DNA of 24,992 nucleotides, taken from Chara braunii. Taxonomy: Eukaryota > Streptophyta > Charophyceae > Charales > Characeae. The stretch is taken from positions 2,265,827 to 2,290,818 of the forward strand of contig BFEA01000035.1 of NCBI GenBank assembly GCA_003427395.1, given 5' to 3'. The notes beneath the pieces are model-generated. The model made no database searches and had not been told where the DNA came from. It was given only the letters and a program-made list of their open reading frames with translations. How positions within the stretch are numbered: position 1 is the first letter of the stretch; each line of letters opens with the position of its first letter. The translations under genes were made by a program, and so were the position numbers. Positions 1 to 9,957 of the stretch are shown in pieces.

Positions 1-111
1 ACCCCACCCCCTTGACGGCCCTGTGAAGTTGAGCAATCCCGCGAATGCGTCTACAAGGCGCCACCGTGTCGACCGCCACCGTCCTTGTCAACGATCGTCG
101 AGGGTCGCTGC

Positions 112-1145
112 CTAGCCAATCATGTGTCGTGGACTCCTGGCTTCGTCCGCATTCTTCAAGGCCGCATTCTGATTGAACACCACCCCACAATCATCCCATT
201 CCAGGATGCAATGTGGATTATGTGGGTACTCGCCCAACGTCAGGTGGGGTTTCCCCAAGCAATCCAACACCACGTTCGCGGTATCCACAATATGTCTTCG
301 CCAGTTGAAGATGTAAGAACCCGCCTTGATGAGTGTGGGTTTGGCGAACAACCATGCGTAGAAGGACGCCTCGTAGTGGGACCGCTCGTCGTTGCTACCC
401 TTGCGCTTGATCTACATGCATGCGATCAATAGTACGTGAAGGCAGTTTGAAAGCCTGTTCACTGTTCAGCCTTTCGTGTTTCAAACGACCGTCGTCCACC
501 CACTACCCACACCACAGTGTGTCTATCCAACACTCCACCAACCGGACAACTGTAGCCTCTTGGTGCGCCACCATGTCGTCGTCTTCTGACATGTGGGCGA
601 TCTTGACACCCGCGAACGGCGCGAACCACAAAGGCGTGTCCATCTTCATCTGAAGTGTGTAGTAGATAAGGGTCGGGGAAACCACTCTCGCCCATTCCAT
701 CCCTGCCAAACAGCTCGCGCGACGTCGGTAGAGTAGTCGACGGTGATGTACGATTCTGCGCGAGCGAAGCCGTTCAACCTTGACGACGACTTGAAGATCC
801 ACATGTGGATTGTAAGCAGCACCACTCTCTCCAAGTTCCTGGCTCTGTACAAATCAAGTTCGCACTGGCAGGGTCATCTATCGTTAAGCACGACAAATCG
901 GTGGGCGGCCTGATGAGCATGGGCGGCGGTTAAGCTCCAGTGTCTCCGTTGGCGATTGCGATGAAGAAGTCGGCACAGTCGATCATGGCCTCCCACAACG
1001 GCTTCCCAGGTCCTTGCCCCCAAAACGCCTCACAATCCACGCCCTCTCGCCTTCCTTCTATTCCGGCCCGAAGGTTGCGACCTTCGTCGCTCCTGCCCTT
1101 CTGTTTCCCTTGCGCAACAGCACTCCCACTGGCTTGTAAATGCAT
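112..1145 (-). pseudogene. Degraded copy of Harbinger accessory gene B
   Basis: Minus-strand reading frames carry, in order, segments matching the better preserved gene B at 14511-16233. Near 1050-940 is DCEAFW followed by a helical stretch ending FFIAIANGD (gene B: DDKAFW and YFVAITSG). At about 800-680 is HMWIFKSSSR with VARAVW (gene B: HGWVFKSGNR and IARAMW). At about 650-560 is MDTPLWFA with EDDDMVAHQEAT (gene B: MDLPLWFA and EDDDMAAYQEST). At about 400-200 is RSHYEASFYAW, FAKPTLI and LTLGEYP (gene B: RSHYEAFYFAK, VAKPTLV and ATLGEYP). The segments sit in different frames with stops between them, so this is a pseudogene. The match is colinear over about 1 kb, which makes homology firm. 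The function of the family is unknown. It probably belongs to the same old element as the gene A fragment at 3951-4453. Confidence 0.8.
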
Positions 1146-2292
1146 TGTCGCAAGGCCACTATGGCAGGTGTTCTCGGCGGCCTCATGGCCGCCTGCGGAT
1201 GTGGCGGCGGAGCCTGTCGAGGTTGGGGTTGGGCAGATGGCGCCTTGTTTGGGTGACCGCCCCCTGTGGCCGAGACGTCGGTCCCCCGAGCGACATTTAA
1301 CAACCCCTGAACTGCACCTCCGGCTTGCCTGTGGACGCCTATGTCAGCGATGACAATTCCTTGCGACCCGGGTGTTCTTGGCTACACTCCCCTAGCAGCC
1401 ACTATGCCGTGTTGTTTGATAGTTGTCATTTATTCCCTCGAAACCCTATCTCGCCCGAAACCCCCCGTCCTGTGTGCTTCCATCGCCGTCACTTCGTCGA
1501 CATGTCCACCTCTTCCATGCACTGCCTTTTCCTTTTCAGCACATGCCCTCGACCTTTCTGCCACCTCCCCCATCGCCAGATCCGCTGTCTCTTCTGCTCT
1601 TCCCCGTGGCACCCCGCGACGGCATAATGTGCGGAGGTCAGTTCTCCCTACGACGTCCACGTCTTCCTCCGTCACCGCAACGAAGACGACAGAAAAGATC
1701 GAAGAAGAAGATGGATGTGGATGACATGGATGCACAGAACAGTGAAGACACGAAGTGGTGAACATGTCTACCAAATGTACCTGTGGCCACTCTCAAGCGC
1801 TCACAAGGCAACGGTGACAATACACAATGGTTGTCGGACTCCCGTGTTTTATTATGGACGAGAACTCCTTGGCCGCCAATGATCACCTGTCTTGTCATGG
1901 ACGACCCGTCCGGAAGTGGACCGCGCGACATGATTTTTCGTCGCCTATTGCAGGTTGCCGTTCGCAGAGGTAACAGGCCAGGACAAGTGTCACCTCCGCG
2001 TTTCGCCGCACGTGGGAACCCCGCGACAACCGCGAAGGGTTGCCGAGCACCATCCCCTATCCCACCCGACCCCGACCTTCAGACCCCATCTCACCGGAAA
2101 TCCAAATGTGTGGCCCCTCCTGCCCTACAAGTCCCCCCCCCCCCTTCCTCACCCCCGCTCGCCTACCATCTTTCAACCCCCCCTCCCATCCAACCCCTTT
2201 CCCCTACCTACCCCTTCCGCATCCTCCCGAATGCACAACACCAAACCACCATCCCCTGCCAAATGGCAGGTTGTCGGTATACTACACCGACA
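1146..2292. other. No gene seen; C-rich low-complexity DNA
   Basis: Open frames occur on both strands, but they are proline/serine/arginine-rich products of C-rich sequence (for example the CCC-rich tract around 2130-2220) and overlap each other on both strands. The 5' part of gene B would be expected at about 1150-1800 on the minus strand, but I could not recognise it there. Confidence 0.5.
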
Positions 2293-2841
2293 TCAGGCGC
2301 TTGCATGACACACCCCACAGTCAAGGAGAACGAGGCTCCTAGAGATACCTGAACGTGCTCCCGTGATCAACGACCCTGACCGGACCGCTGATGTACGGTC
2401 TGTCCTCCAATGGCCGCACAATGATGGTCCTGTACAATGCATCCTTGTGGACGAACCCGTCAAATTCGTAATGAAAGCGATGGCGGAGACACAAAGCTCA
2501 ACCAAATCCCATAGAGGGTCAACCTCCAACGATCCCCAGTTGGCCAGGGCACATCCATTTCTCTCGACAACAATAGCCATGCACTCGCCCTCAAAACTGA
2601 TGAAGACAGCGAAATTGGCCTGCTTCATCCCGTTACACATGACGTCGATGTGTCGAATCTCACGCCCCGTGATGTATTCTCCCATCACCAGCTCTGGGAG
2701 GTTTGTAGGGACGATGTCCACCATGTGCACATGCTCCCAACCAACAAAAGTATGTCCTACTATATCTCCCTTGAAGACAGGCAAAGAGAGTTCGACGGTG
2801 TCGTCCGTCAAGACAACAGAAATGGCTTGTGGAATGGCCAT
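2293..2841 (-). CDS. Hypothetical ORF, 182 codons, unrecognised
   Basis: This is an uninterrupted minus-strand frame. The first 115 or so residues look protein-like (mixed hydrophobic and acidic, with segments such as VELSLPVFKGDIVGHTFVGW and NFAVFISFEGECMAIVVE); the last 50 are less convincing. The start ATG lies directly next to the long TG microsatellite, so any upstream exon or promoter would be on the other side of the repeat. It lies between the gene B remnant and the gene A remnant of an old Harbinger-like element, so it may be a host fragment or part of another insertion. I do not recognise a family. The opposite strand is also open here, which lowers confidence. Confidence 0.25.
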   Translation of the reverse strand: MAIPQAISVVLTDDTVELSLPVFKGDIVGHTFVGWEHVHMVDIVPTNLPELVMGEYITGREIRHIDVMCNGMKQANFAVFISFEGECMAIVVERNGCALANWGSLEVDPLWDLVELCVSAIAFITNLTGSSTRMHCTGPSLCGHWRTDRTSAVRSGSLITGARSGISRSLVLLDCGVCHASA

Positions 2842-2843
2842 TG

Positions 2844-2846
<3 letters not shown>

Positions 2847-2885
<39 letters not shown>

Positions 2886-2952
2886 ACGTGTGTCTGTGTG
2901 TGTGTGTGTGTTTGTGTGTGTTGTGTGTGTGTGTGTGTGTGTTGTGTGTGTG

Positions 2953-2989
<37 letters not shown>

Positions 2990-2998
2990 TGTGTGTTG
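2847..2998. repeat. Interrupted (TG)n microsatellite, about 150 bp
   Basis: A near-continuous TG run with a few interruptions (TGTTG, TGTCTG, GCACG). It produces long Cys-Val and Thr-His open frames on the two strands that are not genes. Confidence 0.97.
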
Positions 2999-3950
2999 CA
3001 GCAAAATGCCCCTTTCCACGCTCAAGCACATATATCGATCGAAACAATCTGAAAATAATGCCACCCAACACAAACGGCCGGCGTCCATTGTGCGATAACA
3101 GAAATTCGCTTTTGGTACACCCGCGTCATCAACTCATCATCAACCTTTTTCTTTTATCCCGTCATTCCAGTTTTTTGTCACAAACATGTAGCAATGTCAT
3201 GGACAACATGAAAGCATTTCACAAGTATAGTGGCGAGATGCGGCAAATAAATATCAAAAAATAGTGTCTTCCTCATCTGTTGCATGAAACTTCATTAAAT
3301 TCGTTTTTATCCAGGTTATCCTGACACATATCACTTTTTCTGCTTTTGCCCCCATCGACGGATCTCATTGGATGAGACTCCGGTTGCACACCAGAGAAAA
3401 GACCGGCAAACCAAACATTGACAGCGAGAATGCAACACATTACAAAAATGTAATCTTTGAAAATTTAATTTACAACAATACAAGCCCGGATGAGGACAGG
3501 ACAGGACGCAGCGACAGAAAAGGGCAAGGACGCGTAACATGGCCTGCCCACACACGTCTATGATGCGGGGATGGACGTGACTGACATTGGTCGTCAACAA
3601 AAAATCCAAAAAATCCAACCCGGAAGGCAAAAGAAGTACATCGCCCCCCTGTCCCTACAGAACCACCCCTGCATCACAATGCAGCACACAGCGATGGCGA
3701 CGACACATCAGCGACAACGGACTGTGCAATACAATCATGTACACAGAATTACACCTAGGATAGGAGTTGCTACTGAACGACTCTCCTAGAGCGAAAGGCC
3801 GCGTATGGCCTGAGCTGGCGACCATGTTCGGAACAGCACGTCGACACGAAGATGGGTTTACGGCAATTGACGGATGTCGTTAAAAGATGTGGTATATGAC
3901 CAATACACGTGGCAAATGGGTGGACCTCAGAGATGTATCAGCGCACGCCA
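2999..3950. other. No gene seen; AT-richer intergenic DNA
   Basis: About 950 bp with only short open frames, none protein-like. I see no clear repeats or RNA genes here. Confidence 0.5.
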
Positions 3951-4453
3951 TTAAGACTTCTCGCGGATGGCTTTCGCAATCTCCAGGAGGGCGTTGCACA
4001 TCATGAAGTTCGCTTGGTCGGCCTACTTGTAGTGCTCCTTCTGCACTTACACCTCCCTCTCTAGAATGTCGCAGTGCCTACTCAAAACGGAGCACTACCT
4101 CTCACTCACGCTGTCGACCGTCATCGCCATCATCTTTCCGTGCGTATTCGTGACGCCGACTATCGCCTTGAAGGTCTGTTGCCTCACATTCTTCCGTTTG
4201 CCGCCCCCGCCCCCGCTCCCCACGCTGAAAGACGACTCCTTCGTCAATCTGTGCTCGTCATCCTCTCCATTCTCAGCTCCCTCGCTGGATTCGCTCCTAC
4301 AGGCACTGGGCGGCGGCATCTGAACCCCTCCAGGCGTGTCTGTGCCAACAAGATTTGCGGGTGGATAGAGTGATCGCCCCTCGTCATCGCCTTCATCTCC
4401 TCATACACACTGCGGTCCATTCATAACTCGAAGCCTGTCTCCTTCCTGATACC
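3951..4453 (-). pseudogene. 3' fragment of Myb/SANT-like Harbinger gene A
   Basis: Minus-strand translation gives MDRSVYEEMKAMTRG (about 4420), then GKRKNVRQQTFKAIVG (about 4200), then HCDILEREV, VQKEHYK and MMCNALLEIAKAIREKS, ending at the natural stop 3951-3953. These match, in the same order, the end of the fuller gene A at 17486-19210 (MDRSMYEEMEAMTKGG, GKRKNMRQQTFEVVAG, MMCNALMEIAKAICERS). The helical tail resembles the C-terminal coiled region of Myb/SANT-like proteins of PIF/Harbinger elements. At least three in-frame stops interrupt it: one before MDRSVYEEM, one after LEREV and one after HYK. The Myb/SANT domain itself is missing, so the copy is truncated near 4450. It is a dead fragment. 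Confidence 0.82.
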
Positions 4454-4905
4454 TGCTCAGTTGAGCGATGTATATGAAGCCAAGGATCCGCAAAATGATG
4501 AAAAGGACTCGAATGGACAAAGTAGTGTCAGCAAAGCATCAACAAGCAATGTACATCCAGATACGTATGGAAATAGCACAATGTAGTGCAGCGGAAGACT
4601 CAAAGATATGACCTGACCTGTTAGAGAATGACGCGACACCCCATCATACACCACACATCTGAGAGAGGGAGGAGAGACCGTATACATGGAAGAGAGGTCC
4701 CTCCTTGAACACGCACATTGGGTGAGATACCACGGATGAGGAGATGGGGAAGAGGCGAGACAAAGATGGAAGTGAGGGAGAAGACCAAGATCGCAATAGC
4801 GAAGTCCAAAAATAGTCTCCCCGCCAAATTTAATGTCCAATCAATGTCTGCCACAAAATATCAATCAGATCCTCGGCTTCATGCCCGATGTAACCTCTGC
4901 CTGTA

Positions 4906-4908
<3 letters not shown>
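4454..4908. other. No gene seen
   Basis: About 450 bp following the truncation point of the gene A fragment. Only short overlapping open frames occur, with no recognisable protein or repeat. Confidence 0.5.
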
Positions 4909-4956
<48 letters not shown>

Positions 4957-5010
4957 GCGCGCTCGCTCGCTCTCTGAAATCGAAGAAGAAGAAGAAGAAG
5001 AAGAAGAGGG
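4909..5010. repeat. (CT)n microsatellite followed by (GAA)n
   Basis: A pure CT run covers about 4910-4954, then a short CG-rich spacer, then AAG/GAA triplets at about 4983-5008. The CT-rich and A-rich parts are next to each other, but there is no sign of coding use. Confidence 0.95.
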
Positions 5011-5120
5011 AAGGAGGAAGGAGGAGTGATGGAGGGCGAGAGCAAGAAGAAGAAGAAGATGTTGTCCTCCTCGCTATCTCACCTGCATGTAACTGCCGCC
5101 GTGTACTAACTGCCACCGGT

Positions 5121-6035
5121 CTCGCGGGTGTGCCTCCGTGTGCCTCTGGTCCTCGGCCAAAATGTGGCCTACTTGGTCTGGGTTCCGACCGGACATCCAG
5201 ACCATCAGCAGGGACGTCCGCTACTGGACGAACACGAACCTGGCTCACAAGGGCCTGCCTACGTCCGTACCAGGTCAAATCCGTGGCCTTGTCCAAAAGT
5301 TTGGTCGAATGGCGTGGGCCTGCTATGGCGCTCAGATGAAGACCGATGATGCACGTATGGCCACCGCCCCTCGCCCTACCTATGCCTCTACTCCCTAGTG
5401 CAGCGTAGTGTCGCGCTGCTCCAGCAACATGTCGCCCAAGAAGTGAGCTACTCGAACTGTGTGTCTGCCCAGGGGTGGACCAGCTATAAGTAGCTGGGCC
5501 TCGCGGGTGTGCCTCCGTGTGCCTCTGGTCCTCGGCCAAAATGTGGCCTACTTGGTCTGGACGTCCGCTACTGGACGAACACGAACCTGGACCACAAGGG
5601 CCTGCCTACGTCCGTACCAGGCCAAATCCGTGGCCTTGTCCAAAAGTCTGTTCGGATGGCGTGGGCCAGCTATGGTGCTCAGATGAAGACCGATGATGCA
5701 CGTATGGCCTCCGCCCGTCGCCCTACCTCCGCCTCTACTCCCTAGTGCAGCGTGGTGTAGTGTTGCTCCAGCAACATGTCGCCCAAGAAGTGAGCTACTC
5801 GAACTGTGTGTCTGCCCAGGCGTGGCCCAGCTATAAGTAGCACTGGGCCTCGCGGGTGTGCCTCCGTGTGCCTCTGGTCGTCAGCCAAAATGTGGCCTAC
5901 TTGGTCTGGGTCCCAACTGGACGTCCAGACCCTCCCTGGTGATGCAGCAGGGACGTCCGCTACTGGATGAACACGAACCTGGCCCACAAGGGCCTGCCGA
6001 CGTCCGTACCAGGCCAAAAACGTGTCCTTGTCCGA
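5121..6035. repeat. Three-copy tandem repeat, 350-380 bp unit
   Basis: The landmark CTCGCGGGTGTGCCTCCGTG starts at 5121, 5500 and 5849, giving units of 379 bp, 349 bp and a truncated third of about 187 bp. Copy 2 lacks about 30 bp present after the GTCTGG landmark in copy 1. Copy 3 has a different insert there containing TCCCTGGTGATG. Units 1 and 2 share a plus-strand reading frame (GLPTSVPGQIRGLVQK, later MKTDDARMA) that ends at the same TAG, at about 5398 and 5745. Copy 3 diverges after about 6035. The segment CAGCTATAAGTAG precedes copies 2 and 3. I do not recognise the peptide. Confidence 0.92.
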
Positions 6036-6650
6036 AAGTCTGTTCGGACAAACTGCAAGTCCGAAACGACGCCTGAACAGACAAACATAGTACAGCAAAT
6101 AAATAAATAAATGGAAACCTGCGCACAAGAGGTTAACGGGGCATCTGGTTTTCAGGCCTGAAATTTCTGAAATTAGGGTTTTGGGCTCAAATTTCATGTT
6201 TTTTTCGAATTTCAAGTTTTTGCTATATATGCATTTTGATAGGGTTGCCGTACATGAAATTTGGGGTTATTTGGAGTTTTAGAATTTGCGCTGTTAAGAT
6301 TTCTGAAATTTCTGAAATTGGTCGAGTTTTTTTTTGGCCAAATTTCATGGAAATGCACCTTTGGCTTGCTGTTTTATATGTTTTTAATTGCTTTTTTTAG
6401 GGTTTTTTTCTGTGATGGGGTCGTAAGAAGTGCACTCTATAGATTGGTGTGAAGTGTTGTTAAAATAAACATGTCACATTCCTCTCCTGCGGTGTCAGTG
6501 CGAAAAAGTTGTCCTTCCCAGATTCGGCCATGAACTTGTACACAGTCTTGAACCAGACTGGGGAGATCAATAGAACAACTACGACCAACAGCAACAAGCA
6601 ACCCACACAGCATCGAGACCCGACAAACAACACTGGACAACCCTTGGGTG
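6036..6650. other. AT-rich non-coding stretch
   Basis: Rich in AAATTTC/GAAATTT words, including a duplicated TTTCTGAAAT and homopolymer T runs at about 6200-6410. No gene is visible. Confidence 0.6.
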
Positions 6651-6655
6651 GACCA

Positions 6656-6840
6656 GGTGCACAAGCAGTATCTGTAATAGCTTACCTGTGTCAGCCCAAG
6701 GGGGTATGCAAGTGACTGTGCGTTATGTAAATGCCCTCCGGTGGCCCTGCACGAAGGAACGGAGTTTTGAACCCACACCCTCAGACCACAACGCGCATTG
6801 ACAACCAGTGCCCTAACCACTGAGCCACAGGCCACTTGCC
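6656..6840 (-). mobile_element. tRNA-derived SINE-like copy, minus strand
   Basis: On the minus strand there is an RNA polymerase III A box, TGGCTCAGTGG (6817-6827), and a B-box-like GGTTCAAAACTCC (6761-6773), at tRNA-like spacing. A tRNA-unrelated body runs on to about 6656. The same order of body words is found in the copy at 8108-8300 (GGTCTGAGGGTG, GTTCAAAACTC, GCGCGTTG, the CAG-rich spacer and GACACTGC-like tail), so this is a dispersed family. It is not a functional tRNA, because the acceptor and anticodon stems are not intact. Confidence 0.7.
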
Positions 6841-6947
6841 TCGTCCATGGTGTTGGTGATGATTGGTCCGCTTGCCATTCTTGGTCCATGGTTCTGATAA
6901 TTGTGCAGTTGTTTCCCTGTCTTGTACAGCACATCAACCAGACCAGT

Positions 6948-7015
6948 TGACACTGTAGCTCAGTAGGTTCGAGCTGAGGATTGTATGGAAGAGGTTGACG
7001 GTTCGAAATTGGATC
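6948..7015 (+). repeat. tRNA-like promoter sequence (SINE head or tRNA relic)
   Basis: A perfect A-box TAGCTCAGTAGG at 6956-6967 lies within a D-arm-like GCTC...GAGC pairing. A B-box-like GGTTCGAAATT at 7000-7010 follows at tRNA-like spacing. The anticodon and T stems do not pair well, so this is a decayed tRNA or a SINE head, not a working tRNA. Confidence 0.5.
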
Positions 7016-7090
7016 ACATGGAACTAAGTGACATACAGAGTGTTGTTGTCTGTCCTCCTTGTCCATGGTCACGGGTATCTAGGTGTAACG

Positions 7091-7492
7091 GAACGGGCTC
7101 CAGGTATTCACCCTGGGTTCAGTTGTGGCTGGCATTCCAGTTACCTTTGTAGGGGCTTGTCAGGGTGCTGGAACTAGCTCCAGGTATTAGCTCTGAATTC
7201 AGTTGAGGCTGGCATAGCAGTTACCTTAGTACGGACTTGTCGGGGTGCTGGAACGGGCTTTAGGTGCAGGATTTGGGGGGTCTAGTCATGGTTGATATAG
7301 CAGTTACCGTAGTACAGAGTCTACAGACTCATCGGGGTAGCAGAACAGGTACTGGTCCAGAGGGTTTCTAGTAGTGTGGCTGGCAGAGCTGTCACCTTAG
7401 TACAGACCTATCGAGGTACCAGAACAGGCTCCAGATACTGGACCGGGGTCCAAAGTTGTGTGGCTGGTGTAGCTGTCACCCTAGTACCGTCT
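7091..7492. repeat. Diverged tandem array, about 80 bp unit, five copies
   Basis: Units begin at a GAACNGGCTC-like word at 7091, 7171, 7251, 7343 and 7422 (spacings 80, 80, 92 and 79 bp). Each contains a GTGGCTGGCRTAGC-like word and then GTTACCTTAGTAC. The last unit ends near the CTAGTACCGTC at about 7490. No reading frame is conserved. Confidence 0.88.
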
Positions 7493-7534
7493 AAGATCCT
7501 ACAAGGGAACACAGCTCTCTGTCTCATACTACAA

Positions 7535-7690
7535 CTGGCGTAGCAACGAGACTATCAGTTGGGATATTATCAACTCATCTATCAACTAGGACATCAACTT
7601 ACCTATCAACTAGGGGTATCGATCCCCCTATCGGCTACACTATCCATTAAGCTATCTACTAGGCTATCAAATAGGCTATCAACTACGATC
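7535..7690. repeat. Short degenerate CTATCAACTAGG repeats
   Basis: CTATCAACTAGG-like words recur about every 12-17 bases (ATCTATCAACTAGGACATC, CCTATCAACTAGGGG, GGCTATCAAATAGG, GGCTATCAACTACG). The spacing is irregular. Confidence 0.6.
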
Positions 7691-8034
7691 TTAAGTCTAC
7701 TGTTCTAGATGGGAGTCACTGTGCAGTCTCATGAAGGGCTGTAGTAGCATGTTCATACCTAGCTCCCGAAGTCCCCGTGCAATCGGGCTTGCACGGTGTC
7801 TGCTTCAATCAGGGCTTAGCAGGGGGTAGGGGTCTCTGCTTAGCCCGGGTGCCTGCAACCGCCGTCTGGTCAGGTCACCCCGCCAAGATGGCGATGGTTG
7901 ATGGTCCTAGGTGGTTAACACTAGGGTAGGACGGGCGGTGGGGGTGCGCCAGGGCAAAACGATGAGAGGAAGGGTGGGTGGGGTCTTCAGGGGGGTTCAT
8001 CTGGACAACCGAGTGGCCAATTACAGTGGGTGTT

Positions 8035-8079
8035 TGTCATCTGTCTAGTATCCCACCTCTACAACAACCCGGGCTTTCG

Positions 8080-8107
<28 letters not shown>
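8035..8107 (+). mobile_element. 3' end of a retroposon with poly(A) tail
   Basis: The segment CCCACCTCTACAACAACCCG followed by GGGCTTTCG leads directly into about 27 A residues (8081-8107). Nearly the same 3' end (CTACAAAAACCTGGGCTTTC, then A-rich sequence) occurs at about 8893-8937. A shared 3' end followed by an A tail is the signature of retroposed SINEs. Confidence 0.6.
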
Positions 8108-8111
<4 letters not shown>

Positions 8112-8300
8112 TAACCCCTCGGGTAGCGCTCAGGCAGTGTCTGTCGTCCTTACCTTGAGTCAGCTACAGGGGGTGTGCGAATGGCTGCACATTAAGTGAA
8201 CGCTGCTGGCGCACGTGTGCGAGGCTGCAGAGTTTTGAACTCGCACCCTCAGACCGCAACGCGCATTTCCGACTGGTGCTCTACTCGCTGAGTGAGGCAG
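8108..8300 (-). mobile_element. tRNA-derived SINE-like copy, minus strand (second copy)
   Basis: Same family as 6656-6840. On the minus strand a decayed A box lies in CTCAGCGAGTAGAGCACCAG, followed by GCGCGTTGCGGTCTGAGGGT and the B-box-like GAGTTCAAAACTC (+ strand 8231-8243). The body then continues to a CTGACTCAAGGTAAGGACGA-like segment. It abuts the poly(A) run at 8081-8107, so the two elements are tail to tail. Confidence 0.68.
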
Positions 8301-8438
8301 TCAATCCCCTCGTTTCCCCAGGGTAATCAATGCTGCACGGCTCCTTTCGAAAGAAAATGTTGAGCGCTGCTCCGCAGGTGTTAGTGGTGGCTGCTTATAC
8401 CAGCATCACTAACACTGGAGGGGGTGTTTAAAAAAAAA

Positions 8439-8680
8439 AAAGTTTTTCCAGTGGTCTACGGGATGCTGGACCCAGTTCCTCCCAATGAATAGAAAAGGGG
8501 AAAAAAAGACTGGAGCCTTCCAAATGGTGTGGCATGCACAACAGAGGGGACACCCGGGGTCGCAGATCGACACGGATGTTTTTTTGTTTATAAAAAAAAA
8601 AGGGGATGGCAATGCAATAATCTGCATTGAAGGGATGCGGGACCCAGTTTCCCCCAGGTACAGCTCCCCACCAATAGATT
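8439..8680. repeat. Duplicated short element, two copies
   Basis: A word of the form GGGATGCKGGACCCAGTTYC followed by CYCCCA and CCAATGAATAG/CCAATAGATTG is present at about 8459-8492 and again at about 8631-8680. The second copy keeps an extra GGTACAGCTCCCCA. A-rich runs precede both copies, consistent with nested retroposon fragments. Confidence 0.6.
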
Positions 8681-8689
8681 GAAGTCGTC

Positions 8690-8813
8690 ACAATGGCAAA
8701 TAGTCAATCGTAGTGGTTCACTCACCACCACTTGGATAGAGGGTTTGCACCTGGGTCGATGCCCAGCATGATGATTCATATTAAAAAGAAAAAAAGAAAA
8801 AAAACAGCTAATA
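8690..8813 (+). mobile_element. SINE-like copy with B box and A-rich tail
   Basis: A tRNA-like head (TCGTAGTGGTTCACTC, resembling an A box) is followed by the B-box-like GGGTCGATGCC at 8753-8763, lying in a perfect 5 bp CTGGG/CCCAG stem. An A-rich tail follows at about 8782-8805. The sequence around the B box matches the neighbouring copy at 8814-8937. Confidence 0.6.
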
Positions 8814-8937
8814 TCTTACTGGGTTGGTTGCCTACTGGGAAGCTTCCGTTCCAGCGCTCGTATGACAGTACCCACCTGGGTCGATACCTGGCCTCTACAA
8901 AAACCTGGGCTTTCAATAAAAAAATAAAAAAAGGGAG
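8814..8937 (+). mobile_element. SINE-like copy with B box and A-rich tail (adjacent copy)
   Basis: It contains CACCTGGGTCGATACCTGG, with B box GGGTCGATACC at 8878-8888, then the CTACAAAAACCTGGGCTTTC 3' end shared with 8035-8107, then an AATAAAAAAATAAAAAAA tail. It lies immediately after the tail of the previous copy, in the same orientation. Confidence 0.6.
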
Positions 8938-9954
8938 CTCCTTGTTTTTCTTTTTTTCATGAAAAAAAAGCTGCCTTCTCCTCATCGGGGGACAGCCATA
9001 TATTTTTCCCTCACCTCACATATCTTTTAATTCGTTCTGCCATGTCATGGAACATATCTTTCTTTTCAGAACCTATCACTACTCAGGCTATACAGGGGAC
9101 CGCTGCAAGCATAGCTTTCTACCTCTCTTCAGTGAAGGGAGGTTACCTCTCTAAGTGGCAAGGGGTAACAGCATGTTCTTTTCCCTTTGCCCTAGCGTTT
9201 ACGGTGCAGGGTTGGGGCCGCCGGTGGTGGCCTGGCTAACACAAGGACTGAGCATTTGCCAGTAACTGTGCCTCCCTTTTCATCTTCCCCCACCCTCATC
9301 GAGCAACAGTAGTGTCTAAAGCCGACACTCTCCCACACACCACACGCAACCCCCTCACACACACTCACACCCGTGTTGGCTGAAGACCTCAGCCTGCTAC
9401 ACTCCCATTCCTTTTGCTGATTTTTTACTTATTACAGGGGAGGGACTCGGGCTGAGGTTGAAGGCTTGACACCTGCCGCCGCTGCCGGCCCCTGAATTTT
9501 TCAGTTCCATGTTTCTCTGCTGTGTACAGCCTTTGGCAATGGGGCCCAGCCATTTTTCTATGACACAGCACGTGCACAGCGCTGCGTATGGGAGGATATA
9601 CCAGCCTGTCAGTTCGCACGAAAAACAGGCTGTGCATGCGACCGTTTTTGCCTGGATGAATTCACCGCGAACTGGCAGCCGATAGCTCATGCCAGACATG
9701 GTGTGAGCACTGCCGCGTTGCAGAAAAATGGCTGGGAAAAAGGGGGGGAACACACGATCTCCCAGTGGCTACCATTGGATGTGCCTGCCGAATGACTGAC
9801 CGGGAGGCAGTTAGTTGTCCCTCACAATGTCTCACAGTTCAACATATATCCTATCCCCCTGCGACTGAAACAATGCGCCTGGGGCCGGCCATCAGTTGAT
9901 ATAGCTCAAGGCCCCACCTGTTTGCAAAGAACAGAAAAACATCACCAAGAAAAC
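8938..9954. other. No gene seen; left flank of the Harbinger element
   Basis: About 1 kb with only short unconvincing open frames. I see no repeat beyond short A and T runs and a CA-rich patch near 9335-9370. Confidence 0.5.
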
Positions 9955-9957
9955 TTA
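9955..9957. repeat. Left target-site duplication TTA
   Basis: TTA directly precedes the left terminal inverted repeat. The same TTA directly follows the right terminal repeat at 20092-20094. A 3 bp TWA duplication, typically TTA or TAA, is the hallmark of PIF/Harbinger insertion. Confidence 0.65.

Noticed and set aside
85-432. 115-codon plus-strand open frame
   Set aside because: It is the shadow of the minus-strand gene B relic, whose homology is clear.
2599-2625. CTGATGAAGACAGCGAAA as a second hammerhead ribozyme
   Set aside because: The core words are present, but there is no helix II pairing and no helix I or cleavage triplet.
2363-3264. Plus-strand open frames of 229 and 204 codons
   Set aside because: Much of each is Cys-Val translation of the TG microsatellite, and the rest shows no protein-like pattern.
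6170-6410. TTAGGGTTTT and TTTTTAGGG words suggesting telomere repeats
   Set aside because: Isolated single occurrences in AT-rich DNA, not tandem.
6948-7015. Functional tRNA gene
   Set aside because: A and B boxes are present, but the anticodon and T stems do not pair.
7091-7492. CRISPR-like regular array
   Set aside because: The whole 80 bp unit is repeated, without constant repeats and unique spacers, and the genome is eukaryotic.
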